Shown: positions 9,685 through 20,388, counted from the stretch's first letter. The stretch: DNA of 64,000 nucleotides from Anodontia alba (GCA_964016985.1 OZ024827.1:15580374-15644373); one strand, 5' to 3'. The notes: generated by a model from the letters alone, not told the origin. Made by a program: numbers and translations.

Positions 9685-10683
9685 CAGTGTAGCTCCAATA
9701 CATCGCGGTCCGTTATTTCGCGAAATCCAGTTTATCGCGAATAGGCCATGACTCCCAAATTTTCCAAAAGCAAAAAAAAAAAAAAATTTTAAAACATAAA
9801 ATGTTTGTTGTTTTATTTATCTTCAGAAAAAAAAAAACGCGTTCCGCCTCCGGTAAATGATTTTTCGCGCCTGTCCCGACGCTAAGTCGCATCAGGTATT
9901 ATATGACAAACAATCAACTTAGTGTCAATCAGCGCACACGTTATAATTGGCAAACAATAAATTTTATCGCCGTAATTGTCGTAATCATTATCATCATTTA
10001 GTACATAGATCTACTCAATGCTCAATGAGTCAATGATGCCGACAAACTAATTTTGCTCAGCAGGGGAAAACGGTCCACCTCCTTTTCAACACCAGCAAAT
10101 TTTACAAGACAGTAGTCTTACGATGTTTCTGTCCAACATACACAGATCGTAGTCCGCTTATTTTACACTTCTGTAGATATAAATATTTCAGAAGAAAACA
10201 ACTGCATCACTGAAAAAAACAAAAACAAACAATAAAAAAAAATAAATAAGTAGAAATTAACTTTTTTTTTTTTTTTGCGCCCGCAATATAAGCGAAGGGA
10301 AGCAACTCAAGTTATCTTAGCACAATGGAGTAACTTCCCTTTGCCAGAGTATCCAAAATGGCGTCCTAAATTGTCAATCCGATGATTTCTTGTTTTCAAA
10401 CGTAGTTTATCAGCTGGTTTCGATTGGAATTACTTGTTAGACATAGCGCACCATTGTTAATTATTCCATTGAGCAATTCTAATCCAGTTTTAATTAGGAA
10501 ATATGGTGACAACATAACTGAATGCCATTTATCCGTAATGTCTCAGCAAACTACCACAGCGACAAACCAAGCGAGTGTTATGCACGCCGTTATACATGCA
10601 TGGTACATGTCGGGACTTATATTGCGCTCCATTTATATCGCGACTCTGGACCACGAGGACCGCGATATATTGGAGCTACACTG
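9685..10683. mobile_element. P1: 1-kb TA-flanked DNA transposon derivative
   Basis: CAGTGTAGCTCCAATACATC then GCGGTCC at the left and GGACCGCGATATATTGGAGC then TACACTG at the right, with TA on both sides. TA duplication and CAGT ends suggest the Tc1/mariner-pogo superfamily. Open frames inside (for example 10424-10702) show no transposase motif. The internal segment near 10330-10430 is shared in inverted order with P2 (21230-21330). Confidence 0.8.
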
Positions 10684-10688
10684 TATCA

Positions 10689-11116
10689 TTAACCCATTGT
10701 AGTCGGAAGACCCCTTAACAGGTAATTGGCAAACAGTGCAGACCCAGATCAGACGCCACAGAACGGGGTGTCTGATCAGGGTCTCCACTGTTTGCAAATA
10801 GTTCAGCCTTTTTTCTATAGGAATATCCAGGGGTCATCCTGGAGCTTTCAGAGAGGGAGAAGTTTTGCGACAATTTTAGGATTTCAGGGAGAAGTTTGGT
10901 CCAAATTTTGTATTTCTCCATACATTCTATACATTTTCACTTCTCCCTCAGCTCAAGATAAGGAGAAGTCAGCCTGCTTAGGGAGACTTTTTCTCCGAAA
11001 TCGCCCTCTAGGATGACCCCTGATATCTAAATCTCATAGCCAGACGTACCTAAAATTGAAATTGGACTCTACCATTACATAGTGTGAGAGATTCTATTCA
11101 GTATACAATGGGTTAA
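10689..11116. mobile_element. Family C piggyBac-like MITE with an internal insertion
   Basis: TTAACCCATTGTAGTC start and TATACAATGGGTTAA end. The hairpin is GGCAAACAGTGCAGACCCAG ... GGGTCTCCACTGTTTGC. It is interrupted at 10828-11022. Confidence 0.83.
10828..11022. mobile_element. hAT-like MITE with CAGGGGTCATCCT ends
   Basis: CAGGGGTCATCCT/AGGATGACCCCTG termini, with ATATC repeated on both sides (10823-10827, 11023-11027). Intact family C copies read GGAATATCTAAATC here, which fixes the borders. A second copy is at 31844-31999. Confidence 0.8.
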
Positions 11117-11189
11117 ATACATGTATATAAGGTTTTTAATGTCCAGTGGGATGTTCTTGTAGCATCTTTTCATGGAGAAATAAGCAAAG

Positions 11190-11552
11190 GATCGAGTTAT
11201 TGAGAACGAGTATTTCGTGATAATTTTGGGATTGTTTCCTTCTGTTCTCTTTAACCCTTGTCCTGCTGAATAAATTAAGATGCCACACCCACTTCTAATT
11301 GTCAGCCAGTTAGATTCTTCGATCCAGGATATTGATAAAAATTGACATACTTAATGGCAAACAGTGCAGATCCAGATCAGTTGGCTTCTTCAGAAGCCAA
11401 CTGATCTGGATCTCCTCTGTTTGCAAAGGCAGTGTATATCCGGGTTCAGCAGGACAAGGGTTAATTAAAAATGTAAGTTGTGGGTACTCATTAGAAGCTC
11501 AGGAGGAAACGATCCAAAAAATTATCACGAAATATTTCTCAACAACTCCTGC
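11190..11552. mobile_element. Family L MITE split by a family A MITE
   Basis: Left TTATTGAGAACGAGTATTTCGTGATAATTTTGGGAT; right AATTATCACGAAATATTTC then TCAACAACTCC. The centre has TTGTGGGTACTCATTAGAAGC, the family W hairpin core, but the termini are unrelated to W. Confidence 0.65.
11251..11464 (+). mobile_element. Family A MITE inside family L
   Basis: TTAACCCTTGTCCTGCTGAA to CAGCAGGACAAGGGTTAA with the AACTGATCTGGATC hairpin. TTAA on both borders. Confidence 0.87.
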
Positions 11553-11618
11553 ATAAGACATTTGGCAATATTGCTATCTCAAGAACAACAGCTAATCTAG
11601 AGCCCTAAAACATGTACA

Positions 11619-11835
11619 GTAATTACCCTATTTGGTCCTACACCTTTCTGTGTACCATACTTATACTAAAATTTCAACAAGCTCATTTTACTGCTTGTTG
11701 ATGTGTCCAAAAATGCTGGACGAGTGGCAGACAGTGTAGACCCTGATCATATGGCATTTTCTGCAATATCACCTCAGTCTTCACTGTTTACTCAGACCCA
11801 TCTGAGAGTATCTGTCTGAGTACGTAGTATAAATA
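11619..11835. mobile_element. Family B MITE, old copy
   Basis: AGTAATTACCCTATTTGGTC, TTGATGTGTCCAAAAATGCTGG, ACAGTGTAGACCCTGATCA hairpin remnant and GTAGTATAAATACATG. Confidence 0.6.
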
Positions 11836-11973
11836 CATGTAAGCTATCTTAACCCTTAAATCGCCAAGAAAAACTGCATCTGAAAATGTCGTCTGTTTAT
11901 GTCGTCTGCTTAATATTCTTGCAAACTTTTCAAACCTATTTTTTTGCATACCGGCAAACAGTGTGGACCCAGA

Positions 11974-12588
11974 CAGTGTTAGAAATTAACTTTTTTCGCA
12001 AGTAGCAAGTAGTTGCTACCTGGTCTGAAAGTAGGTAGCAAAATGCATCTACGTGGCAGCAAAAGGTGTAACAATGCCTCCATGCCACGGGTTAACCCTT
12101 AAAACCCCAAGAAAACCTGCATCTTAAAATGTCGTCTGTTTATGTCGTCTGCTGAATATTCTTGCACACTTTTCTAACCTATATTTGCATACAGGCAAAC
12201 AGTATGGACCCAGATCAGGCTGCTCCTAAGGAGCAGTCTGATCTGGGTCCACACTGTTTGCAGAAATGACTTTTAAATTCACAAGCAGATGACAAAGCGG
12301 ACGACAATTGTTGTGATTGGCAGTTTAAGGGTTAAACCATCAAGCACTAAGCATATTTAGCAGACAGCATTTTCAGAGTATTTTTTTCTTATTTCAACAA
12401 AAATGAGGCTTGACATTACATGATTCATATGAAATGTCAAGTCTAATTTGTACTGAAGACATTCACAACACAAAGCTGATAGTGTTTGGGGCACTGTACC
12501 AGGTAGCACCTTTTTGCTACCAACAGTTTGACCAGGTAGCAAACTGAATTTTCAGGTAGCAAATTTGCTACTTGCTACTGTTACTTTC
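11974..12588. mobile_element. Inserted element with CAGTGTTAGAAATTAAC start and AGTAGCAAGTAG motifs
   Basis: Left CAGTGTTAGAAATTAAC then AAGTAGCAAGTAGTTGCTAC; right GGTAGCAAATTTGCTACTTG then CTACTGTTACTTTC. CAGTG at the left suggests hAT, but the right terminus does not match well. It contains a second family E copy and an F-type hairpin (12340-12470, ACATGATTCATATGAAATGTC). Confidence 0.6.
12092..12335. mobile_element. Family E MITE, inner copy
   Basis: TTAACCCTTAAAACCCCAAG start, GGCAGTTTAAGGGTTAA end, and a perfect hairpin CCCAGATCAG...CTGCTCCTAAGGAGCAG. Confidence 0.85.
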
Positions 12589-12699
12589 AAGGAGCAGTCT
12601 GATCTGGGTCCACACTGTTTGCAGAAATGACTTTTAAAATCACAAGCAGAAGACAAAGCAGACGACAATTGTTGTGATTGGCGCTTTAAGGGTTAAATA

Positions 12700-12893
12700 T
12701 ACTTAAACTAGGAGTCTGTACCACACTTCTAAAATTCAAACCAGTCCATTCGAAGATGTGTCTTAAACTAGTTGATTGAGGGGCAGATTGCCAGAAATTG
12801 TAACACCTGATCAAACGTCTGAGAGCTATTTTATCTGGGTTTACATTGTTGACTCAGAGCGTCTCTAGAAATATTTTGGGTAAATATGGTAAT
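12700..12893. mobile_element. Family B MITE, old copy
   Basis: CTTCTAAAATTCAAACCAGTCCATT, a decayed hairpin and TTTTGGGTAAATATGGTA. It ends 73 bases before the first visible exon. Confidence 0.6.
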
Positions 12894-12966
12894 AAATTTA
12901 ATACATAATATGACATCATAAAGTCCTGACCGTTTGCATTCAATTACATTTTTATTTTGTTTACAG

Positions 12967-13046
12967 TATATGTGTGTGACATCGAGGTCAAAGGTAGTCG
13001 ACAGAGACAGTATAATGGCCAAAGACTTGTAGAATACAAAATACAG
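12967..13046 (+). CDS. ZCCHC2-like: ZCCHC2-like exon: start of PX domain
   Basis: Follows TTTACAG and ends before GTAGGT. Two bases finish a split codon, then 26 codons read YVCDIEVKGSRQRQ...LVEYKIQ. The alternation of hydrophobic and basic residues matches the first two strands of a PX fold, and the text continues without a break into VTWSNGERKEVY in the next exon. The other two frames contain stops. It is the most 5' exon I can support; at least one exon must precede it. Confidence 0.82.
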
Positions 13047-13494
13047 GTAGGTAAACAACTTCAGTGAAGATTGTTTTTCCTTGACTAATTCTGCTACTTT
13101 TCATATTTCTCTGTAAGAATTTTTTTGATACATAGCTCTAGATACATGTAAGAAGAGGGTTGAGAAAAATATTGTGGGTGTTAACTGGTTAACCACTCTA
13201 AGGCAAAACCAGACTACCAAAACATACTTTCCCTGAGAAATAAAGCAAAATATCTTGATTAAATGTTTGCAAATACTGTATGCAGAATACAAGAACCATA
13301 ACCCTATCGTCGGTATTCATGGAGTTATTTACCTTATTTTTGCAATATTAAATTTGTCTGGTGCATGTCTCTGAAAGTATAAAAGAGAACAAATGAAACT
13401 TGACACTTTGAGAGACAGCCTTCAGGGGTAGTGCAGAGTGCAAAAACTGTAACTCTGTTACAAGTAATTACTGAGTTACTTCCCGTCTTAATTA

Positions 13495-15775
13495 TACCCC
13501 CGACATACAAAGTATGTGGGGGTATATAGTTTTCGCTTTTCCGTTCGTCTGTTCGTTCCTTCGTACGTACGTTCGTTCGTTTGTATGTTCGTTCGTTTGT
13601 TCGTCTTTCCGTCACAGGGTCAGAGTTTTTGTGTTAAAGTTTATAAGACCTCATATTTTGAAGACCCTTTGATGGATTTCATTCATATTTGGCATGATGG
13701 TAGATATAGGTCTAAAGTTTTTATCAGCACCATCCCCACTCCGGGGGTGACCTTGGGGTCAAGGTCACGGACTTAGAATTTTCATAAAAAGTCAGGGTCA
13801 AAGTTTTTGCGTTAAAGTTTATAAGACCTCATATTTTGAAGACCCTTTGATGGATTTCATTCATATTTGGCATGTTGATAGATATAAGTCTAAAGTTTTT
13901 ATCAGCACCATCCCCACCCCAGGGGTGACCTTGGGGTCAAGGTCACGGACTTAGAATTTTCATAAAAAAGTCAGGGTCAAAGTTTTTGTGTTAAAGTTTA
14001 TAAGACCTCATATTTTGAAGACCCTTTGATGGATTTCATTCATATTTGGCATGATGGTAGATATAGGTCTAAAGTTTTTATCAGCACCATCCCCACCCTG
14101 GGGGTGACCTTGGGGTCAAGGTCACGGACTTAGAATTTTCATAAAAAAAGTCAGTGTTTTGTGTTGAAGTTTATATAGCTATATCATCAAGACCCTTTAG
14201 GAATTTCATTTATATTTGACATGTTGTTAGATATCGGCCTAGAGTCTTACTACGCATGATCCCAACTCAGGGTGTGACCGAGGTCAAGGTCACGAACTTA
14301 GAATTTTCATATAAAAGTAAAAACTTTTTCGTTTAAGTTTATATAGCCATATCATCAAGACCGTTTGTTAAATTTCAGTATTCCCTAATTGAAAGGCCAG
14401 CAGATATAGCTATCAGCAAGGAATCTGTTGGTCTGTTTGTCCATGCATTGAAGCATTATTTGTTCATACTTTATTTTTGTCTTAGGGTCAAAGTTTTTAC
14501 GTTAAAGTTTGTAAGACCTCATATTTTGAAGACCCTTTGATGGATTTCATTCATATTTGGCATGATGTTAGATATAGCTCTAAAGTTTTTATTGGCACCA
14601 TCCCCACCCCAGGGGGTGACCTTTGGGTCAAGGACTTGCAATTTTCATAAAAAAGTCAAGGTTTTTTTGTGTTTAAGTTTATATAGCTGTATCGTCAAGA
14701 CCCTTGTGGAATTTCATTTATATTTGACATGTTGCCTAGAGTCTTACTCCGCATGATCCCCACCCCGGGTGTGACCGAGGTCAAGGTCACAAACTTAGAA
14801 GTTTCATTTAAAAGTAAAAGTTTTTGCTTTTAAGTTCATATAGCCATATCATCAAGACCTTTTGTTAAATTTTATTATACCCTAATTGAAAGATTGAGCG
14901 GATATAGCTATCAGCAAGGAATCTGTTTGTCTGTCCATCCATCCGTTGAAGCATTATTTGTTCATACTTTATTTTTGTCTTTAGGGTCAAAGTTTTTACG
15001 TTAAAGTTTATAAGACCTTATATTATGAAGAGCCTTTGATGGATTTAATTCATGTTTGGCCTGATGGTAGATATAGGGCTTAAGTTTTTATCAGCACCAA
15101 CCCTATCCCTGGGAATAACATTGGGGTCAAGGTCACGGACTTAGAATTTTCATAAATAAGTCAAAATTTTTGTGTTTATGTTTATATAGCTATACCATCA
15201 AGACCCTTTGAGGAATTTCATTTATATTTTACATGTTGGTAGATGTAGGTCTAGAGTTTTACTCAGCATCATCCTTATCCTGGGGTATGACCTTGAGGTC
15301 AAGGTCACAGACTTAGAAATTTCATATGAAAGTAAAAAAAAAAAAAAAAATTACATCTAAAGTTTTATATAGCTATATTATGAAGACCCTTTTGTTGGTT
15401 TCATTAATATTAAGCATGATGGTATATATAGGTCTGAAGTTTTACTTGGCACCATCCCCAAGCTGGGGCATGGCTTTTAAGTCAAGGTCACAGACGTTTC
15501 ATACAAATGTCATTTTTGCTTATATTATAAAGACTGATTCCACTGGTATATGGTGATAGTTAAAGGGCTAAAGTTTTATTTAGCTCAATCCCTGCACCTG
15601 TGCCTGACCTTTGAGGTCAAGGGCTTCATATTACTGTGTGATTGAATTTTTTCAATGTTATAACATATAGCATACAACTGCCATCTCCAGAGTCAAAGCT
15701 ACATACTTTGTGCTCTTTAAAAAGTAGCGGTAGCGCTAGTCGGGGGTATATGTGCACCACTGGGCACTTTGTCTA
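13495..15775 (+). repeat. T1: hairpin-headed element with about 178-bp tandem units
   Basis: Begins CCCCCGACATACAAAGTATG then TGGGGG, a hairpin head, then a GTTCGTTCGTTTGTTCGT-type tract (13540-13612). Units with GGGTCAAAGTTTTTGTG start near 13617, 13794 and 13972 (spacing 178), then more diverged units to about 15640. The tail is GGTAGCGCTAGTCGGGGGTA and GCACCACTGGGCACTTTGTC. Each unit holds a GGGGTCAAGGTCACGGAC motif. Non-coding as far as I can see. Confidence 0.8.
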
Positions 15776-15893
15776 GTTTTTGCATTAAAGTATTTTACTC
15801 TTTCACTAACATAACCCTTCCACTACTGCGCATCTTCGGGAGCATCCTTCAGTTTCACCGATTCTCTTGTCCTATGAAGCCTTCCATATATGG

Positions 15894-16136
15894 CATAGCA
15901 CTAGTTAAGGAGCTTTTTTCTATCCTAAAATATTGATATTTTTCTTATTTCTCCACGAAAACATATGTTGTGGGTACTCATTAGAAGCACCTCGCCATTC
16001 TCCACAAAAAACATATGTTGTGGGTACTCATTAGAAGCGCCTCAGTGAGGCGCTTCTAATGAGTACCCACAACATGTTTTTTCGTAAAGAAATAAGAAAA
16101 ATATTTACCCGATACCCTCCCTTATCTAGACCTATG
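15894..16136. mobile_element. Family W MITE with duplicated left arm
   Basis: CATAGCACTAGTTAAGG start, TTATCTAGACCTATG end. The arm ACATATGTTGTGGGTACTCA occurs twice in direct order before the right arm. Confidence 0.8.
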
Positions 16137-16254
16137 TATGGTTAGGCTGCATGTATATGTTAGCTGATGTGGGTGTTCATTTTCCATATATTGTACATAT
16201 GAAAAGGGTCCTGTTCTCATGAAGCCTTCCGTATATGAGCCATATCAAGTAAAA

Positions 16255-16475
16255 AAGTGTCTTCAGACTTGCACAAAATGCACAGTCAGATCATCCTGCA
16301 CATGTGCAAAGTGACATCCAGGGCTTTGCTCTCAATTGATATATTCTATAGTATCCAATGATTCTGATCGTGGACAGTGAAGGCCCTGATCAGACTGCTC
16401 GGATGCGCAGTCTGATCTGGGCCTTCGCTGTCCGCATATGCCCGAAGGCATTTTCTCATAGCATGGCCCTTATGA
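16255..16475. mobile_element. Family J hairpin element
   Basis: TCATCCTGCACATGTGCAAAG, then hairpin GGACAGTGAAGGCCCTGATC...GGGCCTTCGCTGTCCGCATA with a CAGACTGCTC tip. Matches 52895-53335. Confidence 0.65.
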
Positions 16476-16524
16476 TTGATATTGGTATGTTATAATTTTT
16501 ACAAAGTAAAAGTATTGCTTTTAC

Positions 16525-16694
16525 AGTAGGTATTAGAACAGACAGGCCTAAGCAAACAGTGTAGACTCAGATCAGATGCCACAGAATGTGGCACCGGATC
16601 AAGGATCTGCACTGTTTGCCACTCATCCAGCAGTTATATACACATCAGCTGCTGGTCAAATTGACTTGTTCTAATTTTAGAAGTATGATAAGGG
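16525..16694. mobile_element. Family B MITE
   Basis: AGTAGGTATTAGAACAGACA, hairpin GCAAACAGTGTAGACTCAG, TTCTAATTTTAGAAGTATGAT. Borders decayed; it abuts the next family A copy. Confidence 0.62.
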
Positions 16695-16695
16695 C

Positions 16696-16905
16696 TTAAC
16701 CCTTGTCCTGCTGATCCCGGATATGTCCTACCTTTGCCAACAGTATAGATCCAGATCAGTTAGCTTCTGAAGAAGCCAACTGATTTGGATCTGCACTGTT
16801 TGCCATTATGTTTGTGAATTTATAGCAACAGTCAGGACCAAGTAATCTGATTGGCTGAAAATTAGAAGTGGGTGTGGCATCTTTATTCAGCAGGACAAGG
16901 GTTAA
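16696..16905 (-). mobile_element. Family A MITE
   Basis: TTAACCCTTGTCCTGCTGAT left and CAGCAGGACAAGGGTTAA right, with a CCAACTGATTTGGATC arm. Confidence 0.85.
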
Positions 16906-16909
16906 CTAA

Positions 16910-17073
16910 TCCAAAAAGTACCAGCCTTTTTCTTATTTCTCCACAAATCATATTTTATGGGTACTCATTAGAAGTTCCTCACCGAGATACTTCAAATGAG
17001 TACCCACAACATGTTTTTGTGGAGAAATAAGAAAATCATTATGTGGATACCCCCTCTTATCTGGAGCTAGGAG
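16910..17073. mobile_element. Family W MITE
   Basis: GGGTACTCATTAGAAGTTCC and GAGTACCCACAACATG arms, right end CTCTTATCTGGAGCTAGG. A fragment of a family B end (CCCAATATTTAGGGTAGA) follows at 17080-17110. Confidence 0.75.
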
Positions 17074-17348
17074 TTAAAGATTTCCCAATATTTAGGGTAG
17101 ATTTGGTACAATTTACTTCAATTAGTCAAAAAAAGGTAATCATCAGTAAGTGTTTTAAATGGAGTTGTTTCATGATTTATAGGACACTTAAAAGTATACA
17201 AGTGGATTGTATATGATTTATTTGACTAGTTATAGCAAGGCTCTTCCTCATTTGAAAAACAAGAACAAAGCAATAAAAAAAATCATTCCAGCTGTTTTGT
17301 GGAAAAACCGACATGATCTAGTCTGTCAACAAGAGATTCAGATTTCAC

Positions 17349-17690
17349 ATGGCTCTAGACAAGAGGGGTATCCAGATTGTTTGTGTGTGTGTATATGTGT
17401 TTTGTTCAGGAGGTACATTGTTGGTACTCATTAAGGAGTTTACAGTGAGTACCCACTCCATGTATTCATAGTTTACCATACTTACCCAAAGTATTTGGAC
17501 ACCATATCTCTTTATTTTATACTTGCTGTAAAATTTGAACAGGTCAATTTTATTACCTGTTGATGTGCTTAAAATACTGTTGACGTGTGGCAAATAGCAA
17601 AGACCCTGATCAGATGCCGCCTAATGCGGCATCTGATCTGGGTCTATGCTGTTTGCACAGTCCTGTCTTTCTGAAAACATAAATAAGGGT
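17349..17690. mobile_element. Decayed family W copy followed by a family B MITE
   Basis: CATGGCTCTAGACAAGAGGGG starts the W remnant (to about 17470). Family B follows from about 17472: CCAAAGTATTTGGACACC, hairpin CAGATGCCGCCTAATGCGGCATCTG, and CTGTTTGCACAGTCC. Confidence 0.65.
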
Positions 17691-17716
17691 ATCAGTATTT
17701 TTGATTGAAAACAGTA

Positions 17717-17917
17717 CGGTAAATATCCTAAAGTTTGAACACTTTATTCCATATTATTTTGGCCTAAATTTTGCTTTTTTTGCAGTTGGTTCTTATACTT
17801 AGTTGGATGGCAAACAGTGAAGACCCTGATCAGACTGCTCCCTCAGGAGCAGTCTGATCTGGGTCTGCACTATTTGCATATATGCCATTTTGTCAGACAC
17901 TTTTAGGACATTTACCG
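17717..17917. mobile_element. Family D MITE, complete, TA-flanked
   Basis: CGGTAAATATCCTAAAGTTT ... CTTTTAGGACATTTACCG, with TA at 17715-17716 and 17918-17919. Stem GACCCTGATCAGACTGCTCC/GGAGCAGTCTGATCTGGGTC. This copy defines the family borders. Confidence 0.85.
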
Positions 17918-18154
17918 TACCTTGTTTGGCGATATGGCTCTGTATAATCCTCTTGGCATAGGCTGGCCGGGGATTTTGCTATATTCTTATATGGGTAATA
18001 TTTGGGTTTCCCCAATCTAGACTTATAATATGGTACTCTGGGCTCCAGTATATTTTCTGGGCTCCAGAAAAAACTAAGATGAAAATGTTCTATGATCTCG
18101 ACAAAAATTGTGTTTGTGAGAGGATAGAACATGCTTTTATAAAAAAAATTATAG

Positions 18155-18242
18155 TAAGTAATAACAATAATAACTATAATAACAACAACAACTACAACAA
18201 CAACAACAATAATAATAATAACAAGGATATAATAATAATAAT
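18155..18242 (+). repeat. (AAY)n microsatellite, left block
   Basis: Runs of AAC, AAT and ACA trinucleotides. Continues at 18598-18706 beyond an inserted element. Confidence 0.85.
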
Positions 18243-18597
18243 CAGTGCTCCAGCTAGCCCTATATGGAGGGGCGGGCCGCCCCTCTTGCCCTCTCTAGCC
18301 ACATCTCTGCCCTTCTAAAGCTGCTCTCTGTCTTATTTTAACTTCAGACATAAAACCCTACATTTTGATGAAAATTTCATGAAAATAGGACCAAAATTAA
18401 AAAAGTTATCAATGTTTAAAGATCAGTTTTATGTGTACTCTATTTTTGAGGTATTTATTACAGAATGGCATTATATTTTGTAACATGTATTGATACTAAG
18501 CACATTACATGACACATGGTGCCCTTATTCTTGTATGACCGCGCAAAAAGTGCCCTACTTGGCACCCCTTTGCCCTCAAATCCTAGCTGGAGCACTG
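18243..18597. mobile_element. hAT-like MITE with CAGTGCTCCAGCTAG ends, inside a microsatellite
   Basis: CAGTGCTCCAGCTAG/CTAGCTGGAGCACTG termini bound 355 bp, flanked on both sides by AAT repeats. The right 245 bp match 1311-1539. Confidence 0.75.
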
Positions 18598-18706
18598 ATA
18601 ATAGTAATAATGATAATGATAATAATAATGACAACAACAACAATAATACTAATTATTATAATAATGATAATAATAATAACAGTAGTAATAATAATTATAT
18701 TTTTAT
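18598..18706 (+). repeat. (AAY)n microsatellite, right block
   Basis: ATAATAGTAATAATGATAAT-type sequence continuing the left block. 18707-19010 holds no recognisable feature. Confidence 0.85.
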
Positions 18707-19010
18707 TCAACTCATATAGCATATACATTTTAGAAAGCTAATCTTCCATGAGGCCCTCAAATATTTACACTAAATTCAAGCATAAAGTACAAAATGACAG
18801 TTAAAGAAAACCAAAAATGCAAAAAAAGCAAAACCATACAAATACATGTATAAAGATTACTTAAATAATTAACGCCTAAGAGTATAGATATGCCCAATGG
18901 AACTTTCCAGAAGAGTCCATCATTTACCCAAATGGCATCATTTAGAAGTTCATCTGAATTTAAGAAGTGCTTATCTGAAAATATTTCATTATTGTATTAT
19001 TTCTTAACCC

Positions 19011-19244
19011 TTAACCCATTGTAGTTGGGAGACCCGTAAAAGAGTAATTGGCAAACAGTGCAGACCCAGATCAGATGCCGCAGAATGTGGCGTGTGATCA
19101 GGGTCTCCACTGTTTGCAAATAGTTTAGCCATTTTTCTCTAGGAATACATGTATGTAGATCTCATAGCTGAGCCTACCTAAAATTGAAATTGGACTCTTC
19201 CAATATTTTGTATAGGAGAATCTATTCAGTATACAATGGGTTAA
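19011..19244. mobile_element. Family C piggyBac-like MITE, uninterrupted
   Basis: TTAACCCATTGTAGTTGGGAG start, TATACAATGGGTTAA end, hairpin GGCAAACAGTGCAGACCCAG. It reads AGGAATAC...GTAGATCTCATAGC where the 10689 copy has its insertion. Confidence 0.85.
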
Positions 19245-19438
19245 TGTGCTCATCACAACTGCAGCAAACATTTTTATTTTTTTATTTATTTTTTTTCAGA
19301 GAAAATAAAGCTTGACATTTTATGTAAATTGTCTGCTTGACAGACAGTTCACATGAAATGCCAAGTCTTATTTACTTTTAATAGTTAAAAAAAAATCATC
19401 TACTACAATCTTGCTCTGCTTCAAAGGGTTGAAATTTT
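19245..19438. mobile_element. Decayed family F1 hairpin element
   Basis: CAACTGCAGCAAAC, CAGAGAAAATAAAGCTTGAC, the partner arm TTCACATGAAATGCCAAGTC, and TTTGCTACTAC-like ends. 19439-19691 holds nothing recognisable. Confidence 0.5.
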
Positions 19439-19691
19439 GTACCACGGGAGGTAGCAATTTCTTACAAATTCAATATAGAAAATGAAAGTAGACAATTATT
19501 TGCTATTCAGTGCTTCTTTGAAAAAAGAAAACATGTCAGACCAAATCACACCACTGGAAAAAGATCAGGGCTCGAGATAATCAGCAAAAATATTGACTTC
19601 CTGTTTACTTGTAAAGACATTATGCTGTCTCAGTGTGCTGTACTCATTTGAATCACCACACAGGCAGTGTACTTCTAGTGAGAACTTTAGA

Positions 19692-19981
19692 CAGGGTTTA
19701 AACTGTTTAATCTAAGGGTTTAGTAGGTGAGGGTCCGAGGGATTCCCTGATGTGGCATTAAGGGGTCACTTAGTAAGATTTAGGGGTTTGTTATTTTATA
19801 GTTAACTAAATACTAAATTACTAATAATTCTCATTCATTAGGTTACAAATAGATAAAAATAAAAACCCATAAACAGATAGACCATTGATGAATCACTCAG
19901 GACTTTTGCCCTTAACTTTTGAGGGTCAAGAACATGGTTTTATGGGTAAAAATTGCCAAAATGGAGTCAGGGAAAACCCTG
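19692..19981. mobile_element. hAT-like element with CAGGGTTT ends
   Basis: CAGGGTTTAAACTG start and GGGAAAACCCTG end. Same family type as 2585-2804. Confidence 0.5.
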
Positions 19982-19988
19982 TTCAGAA

Positions 19989-20141
19989 CTCTAGATAAGT
20001 GGGATATTGTTATTTCTCCAGGAACACATGTTGCTGGTGTTCATTGACTAAGTGCTTCTAATGAGTATTCACAACATATGTTTTCATGGAGAAACAAGAA
20101 AAAATATCAGAATATTTTAGTTGAAAGAAAGTGTCTTAGCT
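19989..20141. mobile_element. Decayed family W MITE
   Basis: CTCTAGATAAGTGGGATATTG, GCTTCTAATGAGTATTCACAACATATG, GAGAAACAAGAAAAAATATC, CTTAGCTAGAGG. Confidence 0.6.
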
Positions 20142-20172
20142 AGAGGTCTGGTGCGTACACCCATACAAAGTA

Positions 20173-20388
20173 CTGTAAATGTCCTAAAATTTTGTATGCT
20201 AAAGGTACTGACAAAATGGCATATGCAAACAGTGCAGACCCAGATCAGACTACTCCTGGAGCAGTCTGATCAGGGTCTACACTGTTTGCCATTCCACTTA
20301 AGTATTTTAAGAAACAACTGCATTAAAAGCAAAAGTAATGCCAAAGTATATACATGCAGGCTAAAGTGTTTGAAATTAGGACATTTAT
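20173..20388. mobile_element. Family D MITE
   Basis: TGTAAATGTCCTAAAATTTT ... GAAATTAGGACATTTATA, with hairpin GCAAACAGTGCAGACCCAG and CTCCTGGAG at its tip. 20389-20587 has nothing recognisable. Confidence 0.75.

Larger units (their letters stand above)
11849..12696. mobile_element. Family E piggyBac-like MITE, outer copy of a nest
   Basis: TTAACCCTTAAATCGCCAAG start and GGCGCTTTAAGGGTTAA end. The hairpin's left arm breaks after GTGTGGACCCAGA (11973) and its right arm resumes AAGGAGCAGTCTGATC at about 12589. All between is a later insertion. Confidence 0.83.

Noticed and set aside
10424..10702. 92-codon open frame on the + strand
   Set aside because: It lies in the P1 element across its right terminus; composition and motifs do not look like coding sequence and no transposase signature was seen.
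13617..14150. Evenly spaced direct repeats resembling a CRISPR array
   Set aside because: Whole 178-bp units repeat with no short repeat and unique spacer pattern, and the genome is eukaryotic.
18079..18318. Asn-rich frame
   Set aside because: Produced by the AAY microsatellite.
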